Of a DNA stretch of 64,000 nt, positions 34,269-42,281 are shown piece by piece. The position numbers were made by a program, and so were the translations under genes. Every line of letters begins with the position of its first letter. Position 1 is the stretch's first letter. The stretch is from Phycisphaerae bacterium. Lineage in GTDB: Bacteria; Planctomycetota; Phycisphaerae; Phycisphaerales; SM1A02. The notes beneath the pieces are model-generated. The model was not told the DNA's origin. It was given only the letters and a program-made list of their open reading frames with translations, and made no database searches. Location: contig PBAX01000022.1 in the NCBI GenBank assembly GCA_002716385.1, forward strand, positions 372,001 to 436,000. Reading direction: 5' to 3'.

Positions 34269-36170
34269 CTACTCGCCATTGACGGCGATCTCGACGCATT
34301 GTTCGATGATCGGCTTGTCGTCCAGCTTCCATCTCGGAACCAGCTTGCCATCGATGACGATCGCCGGGAACGTACGCATGCCCCAACCCTTGGTTCTGAG
34401 CACATCGGTCTGCACCTGAGCCTCTATTTCCTGGGAATCCATGGCTTCCAGGAACGCATCACGATCGAGACCGATCTTGACCCCGGCGGAGATGATCTCT
34501 GGTTGAGTCACCTTTTGTCCGGCATTCATCAGGTAATCGATCATCGCCCAGTAAGCCTCCTTGCCGCCAAGCTTGCCGGCGGATTTCACGGCCTTGGCGG
34601 CTATGCATCCACTGGGGAACAGTTCCCGGAAACTGTCACGTATCCGTGAATTGCAATCCGGATTCTTCGGACTGGCGAGAACGTTGTAGGTGAGCTGCCC
34701 AGGATACTTCTCCATCAGCTTCCGGATCTTCGCATCGACCACCATGAGTTCCGGATCCGTGTAGTCCGAGAAGACGATAATGCTATGCGGTGCGCTGGCG
34801 ATCCCCTTGCTGATGCCCGGTTGGGCTGGCGTGTTTCGAGCGGGACCCGTCTTCCAGTCATCGATGAACTTCTGCTCGGTGTTCAAAGGTGCCTTGAGCG
34901 AGCCATCGTTGCGACCATCGGCGATCGCCCGGGCTAGCTGATCGACGGTCGATGAAAGATCGACCGGATTCTGCCACCACTTCAACTGGACACCATTGAT
35001 GAAGATCATCGGTGTGAAGTACACACCTAGATTTCCACCGATCTCGATGTCCTCCTGGAGGATCGCATCGACGACCTGACCGACCATCACCTGCTCGAAC
35101 GTCTTCGGATCGAATCCGAGCTGTTCGACAAGTACCGGGAACTCCTGCTGAGTGAACTTGCCCTTCACCTCGAACAGCAGACTGTGGGCTTCCCAGAAGG
35201 AGTCGTTCCCACCGAGAATGCCCGCCGTCTCGGCGAACTTGGAGGCCCAGCAGGCGTTTCCGTGCAGCGTCCTGCTCACGTAGGGGTTGCAGTCGGAATT
35301 GAAGGGGAAATGCCGGATGCTCAAGGAGACGTCATCGCGACTTTCCAGTATCTCCGCGACGATCTTCTCATAGCGATTGCAGTCTGGGCACTGGTAGTCG
35401 CCGACCATCACGATCTGAACCGGTGCGTTCTCTGGTCCATACAGATACCGTCCACCAAAGTCGCTGGGGTCCTTGACCGCGGTCTTGGTAGTCGTGAAAA
35501 CACCGTCGTCCTTTGGCTTCTCGACGTCCTTCATGGGATTTGCGCCACCACCAAGCGTGGCCTTGACGATCTCGTCGATGTTGGCCTGTTCCGATGCTGC
35601 GCGTTGGATACCGTCGATCCTGTCGACCTGAACCTGTCCGGCGTACAGACCACCGGTTGCCAGAATGAAGCTGCAGATGAAAGTGGTAGTGGCGATCATG
35701 GATGAACCTTCCATTGTTGCTGACTTGCTGGAGTCCTTCGACGACTCCACGGTAATCCAGAATGCGATATTCGCGATATGAGCGGTGATGCAGTACGGGC
35801 AGAGTTTCCACTCGACCAGAATGACGATGAGAAACATGACCGACATGAGCATGCCAAGTCGGGCGATCAACACCATGGTTCGAGGAACCCTCGGCCAGCA
35901 AGCCGGCCAGGCCACCATCATGGCGATGAAGAATGTGAAGCCAACGTATGAGGTTGGCCAGCCGATGCCAGGCACACTGCCAAAGAAGCCCCGGGAGAGA
36001 TCCCCGCAAGCGCTCTGTTCACCACAACCCGGCAACGAGACGCCGATGACACCCATCTCCGTCATGAGCAGGAGGCCCGAAGCACCAGCCGCGACGATCA
36101 GGAACAAGAGTCCCAGGAACCATCGAAGCCCACAGCCCTTCTTTGTCTCTTCTTGAATCATGTCTTTCAT
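34269..36170 (-). CDS. VKOR-DsbA-DsbA fusion (disulfide-bond formation)
   Basis: A 633-residue protein. Residues about 13-140 are a vitamin K epoxide reductase domain with redox pairs C49/C55 (GCGEQSAC) and C124/C127 (CPYC) among four helices. A further helix (about 158-175) leads to a DsbA-like thioredoxin domain with CPDC (261-264) and cis-Pro in YFTPMIF. A second DsbA-like domain (about 462-625) ends in TFPAIVIDG, but has DPEL (472-475) where CxxC should be. The VKOR half would reoxidise the Dsb half with quinone. The second domain is predicted to be redox-dead at that site, perhaps a chaperone or dimer module, although it retains other cysteines. Confidence 0.88.
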   Translation of the reverse strand: MKDMIQEETKKGCGLRWFLGLLFLIVAAGASGLLLMTEMGVIGVSLPGCGEQSACGDLSRGFFGSVPGIGWPTSYVGFTFFIAMMVAWPACWPRVPRTMVLIARLGMLMSVMFLIVILVEWKLCPYCITAHIANIAFWITVESSKDSSKSATMEGSSMIATTTFICSFILATGGLYAGQVQVDRIDGIQRAASEQANIDEIVKATLGGGANPMKDVEKPKDDGVFTTTKTAVKDPSDFGGRYLYGPENAPVQIVMVGDYQCPDCNRYEKIVAEILESRDDVSLSIRHFPFNSDCNPYVSRTLHGNACWASKFAETAGILGGNDSFWEAHSLLFEVKGKFTQQEFPVLVEQLGFDPKTFEQVMVGQVVDAILQEDIEIGGNLGVYFTPMIFINGVQLKWWQNPVDLSSTVDQLARAIADGRNDGSLKAPLNTEQKFIDDWKTGPARNTPAQPGISKGIASAPHSIIVFSDYTDPELMVVDAKIRKLMEKYPGQLTYNVLASPKNPDCNSRIRDSFRELFPSGCIAAKAVKSAGKLGGKEAYWAMIDYLMNAGQKVTQPEIISAGVKIGLDRDAFLEAMDSQEIEAQVQTDVLRTKGWGMRTFPAIVIDGKLVPRWKLDDKPIIEQCVEIAVNGE

Positions 36171-36263
36171 GGAATCAACACTTCCCTCCCGGTCTCTGGG
36201 GGGAACGTGTGATTCTACATTTCATTGCTGTTGAGTTTCCAGATGGCCGAAAACAGGGGTTTT

Positions 36264-38120
36264 CTACATCCTGTCGGGGGCTCCGATGCCCAGAAGGCCA
36301 AGCCCGTCGGCAAGCACCCGTCTCGTGAGGCTGCTGATCCGAAGGCGGGATCGCTTTAGGGCATCATCCTCGGCCTTGAGTACGGGACAGGCCTGATAGA
36401 AGCTGTTGAAGGCGTCAGCCACTTCATGGAGATAGCCGCAGAGTCGATGTGGTTCGAGCGTGCGGGCCACATCCTCGACCACGCTTCCGTACTTCAGGAG
36501 AACCAACGCGAGCTGTCGTTCGGTCGGATCACCCAGTTGCAGCGGCGCCTGATCGATATCCGCTTCGCCGGCCTTGTGGAGCATCGAGCAGATGCGGGCA
36601 TGGGCATACTGCAGGTAGGGACCGGTATCGCCCTCGAAGGCGATCATTCGATCCATGTCGAAGACATAGTCGCGGACGAGATCATTGCTCAGGTCCGCGT
36701 ACTTCACGGCCCCAATGCCCACATCACGACCGATCTGCGCGATCGATTCATCATCGAGACCATGAGTCGGCGCCGAAGGGTTCTCGGAACGGGCCTTGAC
36801 TTCACGCGTGCCCCGTTCGATGGCTTCGGCCAGAAGCGAAGCCAGAGTCAGGTTGGTCCCGCTTCGTGTCTTGAGTGGCTTCTTGTCCGGTCCCATGATG
36901 GAACCGAATGGAACATGCACGAGTTCGACATCGTGACCGTCCGATGTTCGTCCCCACCCCGCCTGCCTGGTCGCGTCGAAGACGTCACGGAAGTGGTCGC
37001 GTTGCCGGGCATCGACGACGTAGATGCATCGACCGGCTCCGGTTTCCTGGGTTCGGTGTCGCAGGGCGGCCAGATCGCTGGTGGCGTAGAGATAGCCACC
37101 ATCTCGTTTTCTGATCAACAACGGTCGCTTGCGATCGTCGAAGTCGACGACCAGTGCCCCGTCATCCGTTCGACAGAGCTTGTTCGACTCGAAGTACTCG
37201 ATCACCGAGTGAAGGGAGTCCTTGTAGAAGGATTCGCCGCGGTTGTTGTCGGGTCCCATGCTGACATTCAGGAGATTCAGGGCCTCGTAGACGGCCCGCA
37301 TGGTGACATCGATGAGCTTGTTCCAGTCGCGGACGAGTTCCTCGTCGCCCTGCTGGAGCGCGACCAGCGTCTCGGACGCGGCCTTGCGCTGTTCATCGGA
37401 ACCGGATTGCTGTGCTTCCAGTTCGGCGACTCGATGTGGTCCGCACTGTCTGGTTAGGGCGGCTTCGAGTCCCTTGGCATCACCCTTCGCGCCCGCCTGG
37501 GCATCCCGGTAGGCCGCATCGAGTTCCGTCAGCGTCAGGGCATCGAGATCGGTTCCGTTCTCACGAAGCCGGTGGAGCACCATGGCGATCGGGAGACCCC
37601 AGTCACCAAGATGGTTCTCGCGGAGAACCATCCGGCCCCTTCGCTCGAGGACACGGGCCAGCGAATCTCCGATGATCGTCGATCGAAGATGACCCACGTG
37701 CATCTGCTTGGCGACGTTCACGCCACACAGATCGACGACGACTGGACGGGTGTCGTCGCTCGTCTTCACACCCAGCGTCTCGTCGTCCATTCCCGCCAGA
37801 GCGTTCGCGAGCGTCTCGGGCTTGAGTCGTATGTTGATGAAACCGGGCCCGGCGATCTCCGGTGTGTCGGCTATGTCCGCCAGCTCCACGACATCGATCA
37901 GTTCCTGGGCCAGATCACGTGGTGGTTTGCCCACACGTTTGGCGAGCCCCATGGCGGCGTTGCACTGGAAGTCCCCCATCTCGGGATTGGTAGTGTTCCG
38001 GATCAGTGGATCGGCGTCGGCGAAGTCGCTGCCGAGAGTCTTTTCGATGGCTTCCGAGAAGGCTGTGCTGATCGCGGTCCGGGGGTCCGGGGATGGATGC
38101 TTGGTGGTCGTTGTGGACAT
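36264..38120 (-). CDS. argS: Arginyl-tRNA synthetase
   Basis: A 618-residue protein, close to the family norm (about 580-600). Start at 38120 (MSTTTTKHPSPDPRTAI). Motifs: Arg_tRNA_synt_N region (IRNTTNPEMGDFQCNAAMGLAKRVGKPPRDLAQEL), VVVDLCGVNVAKQMHVGHLRSTIIGDSLARVLE with HVGH as the HIGH box, and the degenerate KMSKS-equivalent region FGSIMGPDKKPLKTRSGTNLTL. The DALR anticodon-binding domain ends with FNSFYQACPVLK and LGLLGIGAPDRM. It charges tRNA-Arg. TATACT on the minus strand lies 8 nt upstream of the ATG with no Shine-Dalgarno, suggesting a leaderless message. Confidence 0.97.
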   Translation of the reverse strand: MSTTTTKHPSPDPRTAISTAFSEAIEKTLGSDFADADPLIRNTTNPEMGDFQCNAAMGLAKRVGKPPRDLAQELIDVVELADIADTPEIAGPGFINIRLKPETLANALAGMDDETLGVKTSDDTRPVVVDLCGVNVAKQMHVGHLRSTIIGDSLARVLERRGRMVLRENHLGDWGLPIAMVLHRLRENGTDLDALTLTELDAAYRDAQAGAKGDAKGLEAALTRQCGPHRVAELEAQQSGSDEQRKAASETLVALQQGDEELVRDWNKLIDVTMRAVYEALNLLNVSMGPDNNRGESFYKDSLHSVIEYFESNKLCRTDDGALVVDFDDRKRPLLIRKRDGGYLYATSDLAALRHRTQETGAGRCIYVVDARQRDHFRDVFDATRQAGWGRTSDGHDVELVHVPFGSIMGPDKKPLKTRSGTNLTLASLLAEAIERGTREVKARSENPSAPTHGLDDESIAQIGRDVGIGAVKYADLSNDLVRDYVFDMDRMIAFEGDTGPYLQYAHARICSMLHKAGEADIDQAPLQLGDPTERQLALVLLKYGSVVEDVARTLEPHRLCGYLHEVADAFNSFYQACPVLKAEDDALKRSRLRISSLTRRVLADGLGLLGIGAPDRM

Positions 38121-38128
38121 GGGTGCCG

Positions 38129-38134
38129 AGTATA
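38129..38134 (-). promoter_or_regulatory. -10 box of argS
   Basis: Minus-strand TATACT at 38134-38129 is separated from the argS ATG (38120) by 8 nt. Transcription would begin at or next to the ATG. No Shine-Dalgarno lies in the intervening CGGCACCC. Confidence 0.5.
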
Positions 38135-38187
38135 CCCCTCCAGCGAAGGCGTTTCGCGATCCCGGGAGCCATGGATCCAGTCCGGGT

Positions 38188-38216
38188 TTCACATCGAAGC
38201 CGGAGACGATTATCAT
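38188..38216 (+). promoter_or_regulatory. Promoter of the B12/GTPase gene
   Basis: TTCACA (38188-38193; 5/6 to TTGACA) and TATCAT (38211-38216) are 17 nt apart, the best promoter pair in the window. The ATG follows 9 nt after the -10, giving a predicted leader of about 3 nt and no ribosome-binding site. Confidence 0.55.
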
Positions 38217-38225
38217 TCGGGTCTC

Positions 38226-39350
38226 ATGGCCAAGGCAACAACCGAGCCAACCAGTGTTCTCGAGAAGGTCGATCGTTGTGGCGATCTGCTGCATCGTCCC
38301 CGCGTCCTTCTGGGCAAGATGGGCCTCGATGGTCACGATCGTGGTGTGAAGCTCATCGCCCGGGCGATGCGCGACAGCGGCATCCATGTGATCTACTCCG
38401 GCCTCTGGCAGACGCCAAGAAGCCTTGCCATCGCGGCTCGCGACGAGGACGTCGATTGCATCGCGGCCTCGATGATGAGCAATTCCCACAATGTGCTGGT
38501 GCCTCGTCTGATCGAGGAGTGCCGCAAGGTCGGTCGACCCGACATGACGATCAACATCGGCGGCATCATTCCTCAGGAGGATGTCCAGGGCATGCTGGAT
38601 GCCGGCGTCAATTCCGTATTCCATACCGGAACGACGATGCAGGACATCGTCGACTCCGTGAGGGCGGCCACGACCGACTACACCGATCTCGATTCCGACG
38701 ACAGTTCCGCCAGGCTTGGTCGGACATTGTCGCAGCTGGTCACAGGCAAGGACGTCTCCTCGGCGCCGCGAAAGCGTCCCGATCGCGTCATCGGTCTCAC
38801 GGGTTCACCGGGTGCCGGCAAGTCGACGCTTGTGGCCGCCATGGTCAACGAGATGCATCGAGCCGGCGAGAAGGTCGCCGTGATCGCCTTCGATCCGATG
38901 AGTCCCATCACGAGCGGTGCCCTGCTTGGTGACCGTCTTCGAGTGGACTTCAACGAGGTCGACGAGGACTGCTTCTATCGCAGTTTCGCGATCGTCGGCG
39001 AGGACTATGCCCATCTGTCCGACATCATCGAGATTCTCGGTGGTGCTGGTTGGGACAAGGTCATCGTCGAGACGGTCGGTGCCGGTCAGAGCGATGTGGC
39101 CATCCGTGACCACGTCGATCAGACGGCGGTCGTCGTCGTGCCCGGCATGGGCGATTCGGTCCAGATGGACAAGGCCGGTATCCTCGAGATCGCTGATGTG
39201 TTCATCCTGAACAAGGCCGATCATGCCGGTGAAGCCAAGCTGGCTCGCGAGCTGCTGGACATCAGCACGGGTCGTCCGATCTGCGAGACGATCGCGACCA
39301 AGGGCCAGGGCATCGAGGATCTGGTCAAGGCCCTGTTCCCAAGCGGCTGA
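38226..39350 (+). CDS. Cobalamin-binding domain fused to MeaB/ArgK-type GTPase
   Basis: A 374-residue protein. Residues 20-150 are a B12-binding domain with base-off signature GLDGHDRG (H37 as lower axial ligand), SMMSNSHN and INIGGIIPQED. Residues 185-374 are a G3E/MeaB GTPase: P-loop GSPGAGKS (193-200), AFDPMSPITSGALLGDRLRV, VIVETVGAGQSDVAIRDHVD, and NKAD (329-332). The order B12 domain then GTPase is that of the N-terminal half of IcmF (isobutyryl-CoA mutase fused), but no mutase barrel follows. The C-terminal dimerisation arm of stand-alone MeaB is missing. It probably pairs with a separate mutase large subunit and loads or protects its B12. Start fixed by a promoter 9 nt upstream. Confidence 0.9.
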   Translation: MAKATTEPTSVLEKVDRCGDLLHRPRVLLGKMGLDGHDRGVKLIARAMRDSGIHVIYSGLWQTPRSLAIAARDEDVDCIAASMMSNSHNVLVPRLIEECRKVGRPDMTINIGGIIPQEDVQGMLDAGVNSVFHTGTTMQDIVDSVRAATTDYTDLDSDDSSARLGRTLSQLVTGKDVSSAPRKRPDRVIGLTGSPGAGKSTLVAAMVNEMHRAGEKVAVIAFDPMSPITSGALLGDRLRVDFNEVDEDCFYRSFAIVGEDYAHLSDIIEILGGAGWDKVIVETVGAGQSDVAIRDHVDQTAVVVVPGMGDSVQMDKAGILEIADVFILNKADHAGEAKLARELLDISTGRPICETIATKGQGIEDLVKALFPSG

Positions 39351-39362
39351 TTCACCCTCCGG

Positions 39363-39368
39363 TACAAT
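39363..39368 (+). promoter_or_regulatory. -10 box of the APC permease gene
   Basis: TACAAT lies 9 nt before the ATG at 39378, with no Shine-Dalgarno between. It lies in the 27-bp gap after the B12/GTPase gene, so the permease can be transcribed separately from it. Confidence 0.4.
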
Positions 39369-39377
39369 CTGACCCGC

Positions 39378-41813
39378 ATGACTGGCACTGAATCCGCACC
39401 CGTGATGCCCCCCCAATCGCAGTCCAGCGGTCCTGTGACCGAACTGGCTCGCGACATGCGTCTCTTCGACATCACCATGGTCGGCGTGGGCGCCATGATC
39501 GGTGCCGGCATCTTCGCACTCACCGGCATCGCCGCCGGTCATGCCGGACCCGCCCTCATCCTGGCCTTCTGCCTCAACGGCATACTCACGCTGATGACCG
39601 CCATGGTCTACGCGGAACTCGGCAGCGCCATCCCCGCCGCCGGTGGTGGCTACCTCTGGGTTCGCTTCGGTCTGCCCGGCCCCTCCGCCTTCCTCGCCGG
39701 ATGGATGGACTGGCTCGCCCATGCCGTCGCCGGGTCGCTCTACGCGGTGATCTTCGGCACCTACATCGTCTGGGGACTGCAGGTCATCTTCGGACTCGGC
39801 GAAGCACCGACCGGCGCCGATGGTCACGGACACGGCACGCTCTTCGGCATGCCCGCCTGGCCATACGTGAAGGGACTCACCCTCTTCATCTGTCTGATCT
39901 TCCTGTGGATCAACTACCGAGGTTCCAAGGAGACGGGCAAGGCCGGCAACATCATCACCGTCGCCAAGATCGTCGTGATCGCCATCTTCATCGCGGCCGG
40001 CCTCATCGCGATGCTGCGAGCCACCGGAAACGTCGCCGTCTCCGAGACCTACATACCGTTCATGCCCAACGGCTTCAGCGGCGTACTGGTCGCCATGGGA
40101 CTGACCTTCATCGCCTTCGAGGGCTACGAGATCATCGTCCAGGCCGGCGAGGAGGTCGAGAACCCGCGTCGCAACATCCCACGCGCCGTCTTCTACTCGC
40201 TTCTGATCGTCATACCCATCTACATACTCGTGGCCATCGTCTGCATCGGTGCCATGCGCATACCCGAGGATGTCCTTGCCGACACCGGTTGGGCCGCTTC
40301 GGAAACCTGGCGATATCTCGCGGGACTGGGTGAAACCGGTGTGGCTGTGGCCGCCAATGATTTCCTTCCCTGGGGACTCGGCGGCATCCTGCTGGTCATC
40401 GGCGCCATCCTCTCGACGATGAGCGCCCTCAACGCCACCACGTTCTCGTCCACACGCGTGTCCTTCGCGATGGGCCGGGATCACTATCTGCCAAGGGGCA
40501 TGGCGAAGATCTCGAGCAAGACCAAGACCCCCACCGTCGCGCTCATGGCCAGCGGCGTGATCATCATCACCGTGGCTCTGGCACTCGATGCCGAACGGGT
40601 CGCCGGCGCCACCTGCGCCATGTTCTTGTTGGTGTTCGCCGGAGTGAACGTCTCATCGATCACCATCCGCCGCAAGTACGGCGACAAGCTTCGATACGGC
40701 TACGTCGTACCAGGCTATCCAGTCGTTCCGATCGTGGCCGCCGTCGGACAGGTCGGTATCGCCGTCTGGCTGCTGGCTTCGCAACCGATGACGCTCGCCC
40801 TGACGGCCGGATGGATCACCGCCGGACTGGCCGTCTACTTCCTCTATGCACGTGGTCAGGAACACGAGTTCAGGTCGTCGGCCATCGCCTTCGAGCAGAG
40901 TGCGGGCACATCGCGTGAATCCAACTACAGAATCCTGGTTCCCGTCGCCAACCCGGAGACCGCCGGACCGCTGGTCGATCTGGCGACTCGACTCGTGGCA
41001 CCGGACTCGGGTGATGTCATCGCCCTGAACGTCGTTTCCATTCCGGAACAGACGCCCTACTGGTCGACCAGACGCTTCGTTGAGGAAGGTCGGAAGGTCG
41101 TCGAGACCGCCACCAACCATGCCGTCGAGACGGGACACGATGTCCGCGGACTCGTTCGATTGAGTCGCGATCCCGGCAAGTCCATCGCCGACACCATCCG
41201 CGATCGCAAGATCAACGCGCTCGTCATGGGATGGAGCGGACGACGACACGGACCCAGAGCCCGAATCCTGGGCACCGAACTCGACACGGTGCTTCGCAAC
41301 ACCGATGCGGACACGATAGTCGTACGCGGCAAGGCACCCGAGACACCGGAGCGAATCCTGATACCGGTAGCCAACCCCAAGCAGGCCCAGTTCGCCATCC
41401 ATGTGGCCGAATCGCTGGCGGGACCATCGACCTGGATCGAACTGCTTCGCGTCCTTCGCTCGGAGGAGAACGAGGATCGAATCAGGGAGGATCTACGTTC
41501 GGGCATCTTCAACATCTCCGATCCCGCTGAACCGGTTCGTTCCCCCAATCTAGGACTTCCGATCGATCTCCGATTCGAATCGTCATCCGACGTCGTGGGC
41601 AGCATCGTCAACGCGGCCCAGGCGGCCGATCTTCTGATCATCGGCGCAGCTGCCGAGACCTGGCGACAGAGACGCTCCTTCACAGCCCTCCACCGTGGTG
41701 TCGCGGCAGCCTGGGACGGTCCGCTGCTGCTCGTTAAGCTCCGCTCGGGTCGAGCTCGCTTCACAACCCAGCAGGTGATCGACTTCATGACATCGAAGGA
41801 GCCCGAGGAATGA
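39378..41813 (+). CDS. APC-superfamily permease with two C-terminal universal-stress domains
   Basis: An 811-residue protein. Residues about 25-490 are a 12-helix amino-acid/polyamine/organocation permease: MVGVGAMIGAGIFALTGIAAGHAGPALILAFCLNG, AELGSAIPAAGGGYLWVR, and FIAFEGYEIIVQAGEEVENPRRNIPRA. Two UspA-like domains follow in the cytoplasm (about 520-655 and 660-800), the first with RILVPVANPETAGPLVDLA and a nucleotide-loop-like segment, the second starting ERILIPVANPKQAQFAIHVA. Bacterial and archaeal relatives with this architecture exist, where the stress domains bind nucleotides and may gate transport. The substrate is not assignable. It overlaps the next small gene by ATGA. Confidence 0.88.
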   Translation: MTGTESAPVMPPQSQSSGPVTELARDMRLFDITMVGVGAMIGAGIFALTGIAAGHAGPALILAFCLNGILTLMTAMVYAELGSAIPAAGGGYLWVRFGLPGPSAFLAGWMDWLAHAVAGSLYAVIFGTYIVWGLQVIFGLGEAPTGADGHGHGTLFGMPAWPYVKGLTLFICLIFLWINYRGSKETGKAGNIITVAKIVVIAIFIAAGLIAMLRATGNVAVSETYIPFMPNGFSGVLVAMGLTFIAFEGYEIIVQAGEEVENPRRNIPRAVFYSLLIVIPIYILVAIVCIGAMRIPEDVLADTGWAASETWRYLAGLGETGVAVAANDFLPWGLGGILLVIGAILSTMSALNATTFSSTRVSFAMGRDHYLPRGMAKISSKTKTPTVALMASGVIIITVALALDAERVAGATCAMFLLVFAGVNVSSITIRRKYGDKLRYGYVVPGYPVVPIVAAVGQVGIAVWLLASQPMTLALTAGWITAGLAVYFLYARGQEHEFRSSAIAFEQSAGTSRESNYRILVPVANPETAGPLVDLATRLVAPDSGDVIALNVVSIPEQTPYWSTRRFVEEGRKVVETATNHAVETGHDVRGLVRLSRDPGKSIADTIRDRKINALVMGWSGRRHGPRARILGTELDTVLRNTDADTIVVRGKAPETPERILIPVANPKQAQFAIHVAESLAGPSTWIELLRVLRSEENEDRIREDLRSGIFNISDPAEPVRSPNLGLPIDLRFESSSDVVGSIVNAAQAADLLIIGAAAETWRQRRSFTALHRGVAAAWDGPLLLVKLRSGRARFTTQQVIDFMTSKEPEE

Positions 41814-42052
41814 GTCTGTCGGATCTCGAGAAGATGAAACTGCTCCGTCCGAAGTCCGAATGGACCGGCAAGGCGGACAAGTCCCGAGTCAATCTGATTC
41901 TGGCATCCCTCACGGCCGCCATCGGTATCGCCGGATGTGTCTTCATGATCATGGGCAACGGTCATTTCCTGACCTGGATGGGTCTGCTGATGTTCGCCGT
42001 CTCGCTGATCGGTTTCAGCTGGACGAACCTCCGCGGCGTCTGGAAGGCCTGA
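41810..42052 (+). CDS. Small two-helix membrane protein, unknown
   Basis: An 80-residue protein whose ATG overlaps the permease stop (ATGA). An Arg/Lys-rich N-terminus (about 1-28) is followed by two hydrophobic helices (about 32-48, VNLILASLTAAIGIAGCVFMI; 54-72, LTWMGLLMFAVSLIGFSW). No family was recognised. Tight coupling suggests it could be a subunit or regulator of the permease. Confidence 0.6.
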   Translation: MSLSDLEKMKLLRPKSEWTGKADKSRVNLILASLTAAIGIAGCVFMIMGNGHFLTWMGLLMFAVSLIGFSWTNLRGVWKA

Positions 42053-42088
42053 TAGGATTCCTCCACACCCCCAGCAAGGAGCAACCCA

Positions 42089-42277
42089 ATGAACGACTCA
42101 TCACAACAACAGGGACCTCAGGGACCCGGAAAGGTCGCCGTCTGGATCGTTCTTCTTCTGGGACTCATCGGAATCGTGATCGCCATGTACTTCATGGGCC
42201 CATGGATGCAGGATCTGGTCAACTCGACACCAGGTGCCGAAGTCGGTTCACCAGCCACCGAGACCGCGACCGAGTGA
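42089..42277 (+). CDS. Very small single-pass membrane protein, unknown
   Basis: A 62-residue protein with AAGGAG ahead of its ATG. A Gln/Pro/Gly-rich N-terminus (SSQQQGPQGPGK) precedes one helix (about 18-37, VAVWIVLLLGLIGIVIAMYFM) and a short polar tail (STPGAEVGSPATETATE). It follows the 80-residue gene by 36 bp on the same strand and converges on PrpD. No function can be given. Confidence 0.55.
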   Translation: MNDSSQQQGPQGPGKVAVWIVLLLGLIGIVIAMYFMGPWMQDLVNSTPGAEVGSPATETATE

Positions 42278-42281
42278 TCAG

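Noticed and set aside
38121-38225. Cobalamin riboswitch upstream of the B12/GTPase gene
   Set aside because: The whole divergent spacer is 105 bp and the predicted leader is only about 3 nt, too short for a B12 riboswitch.
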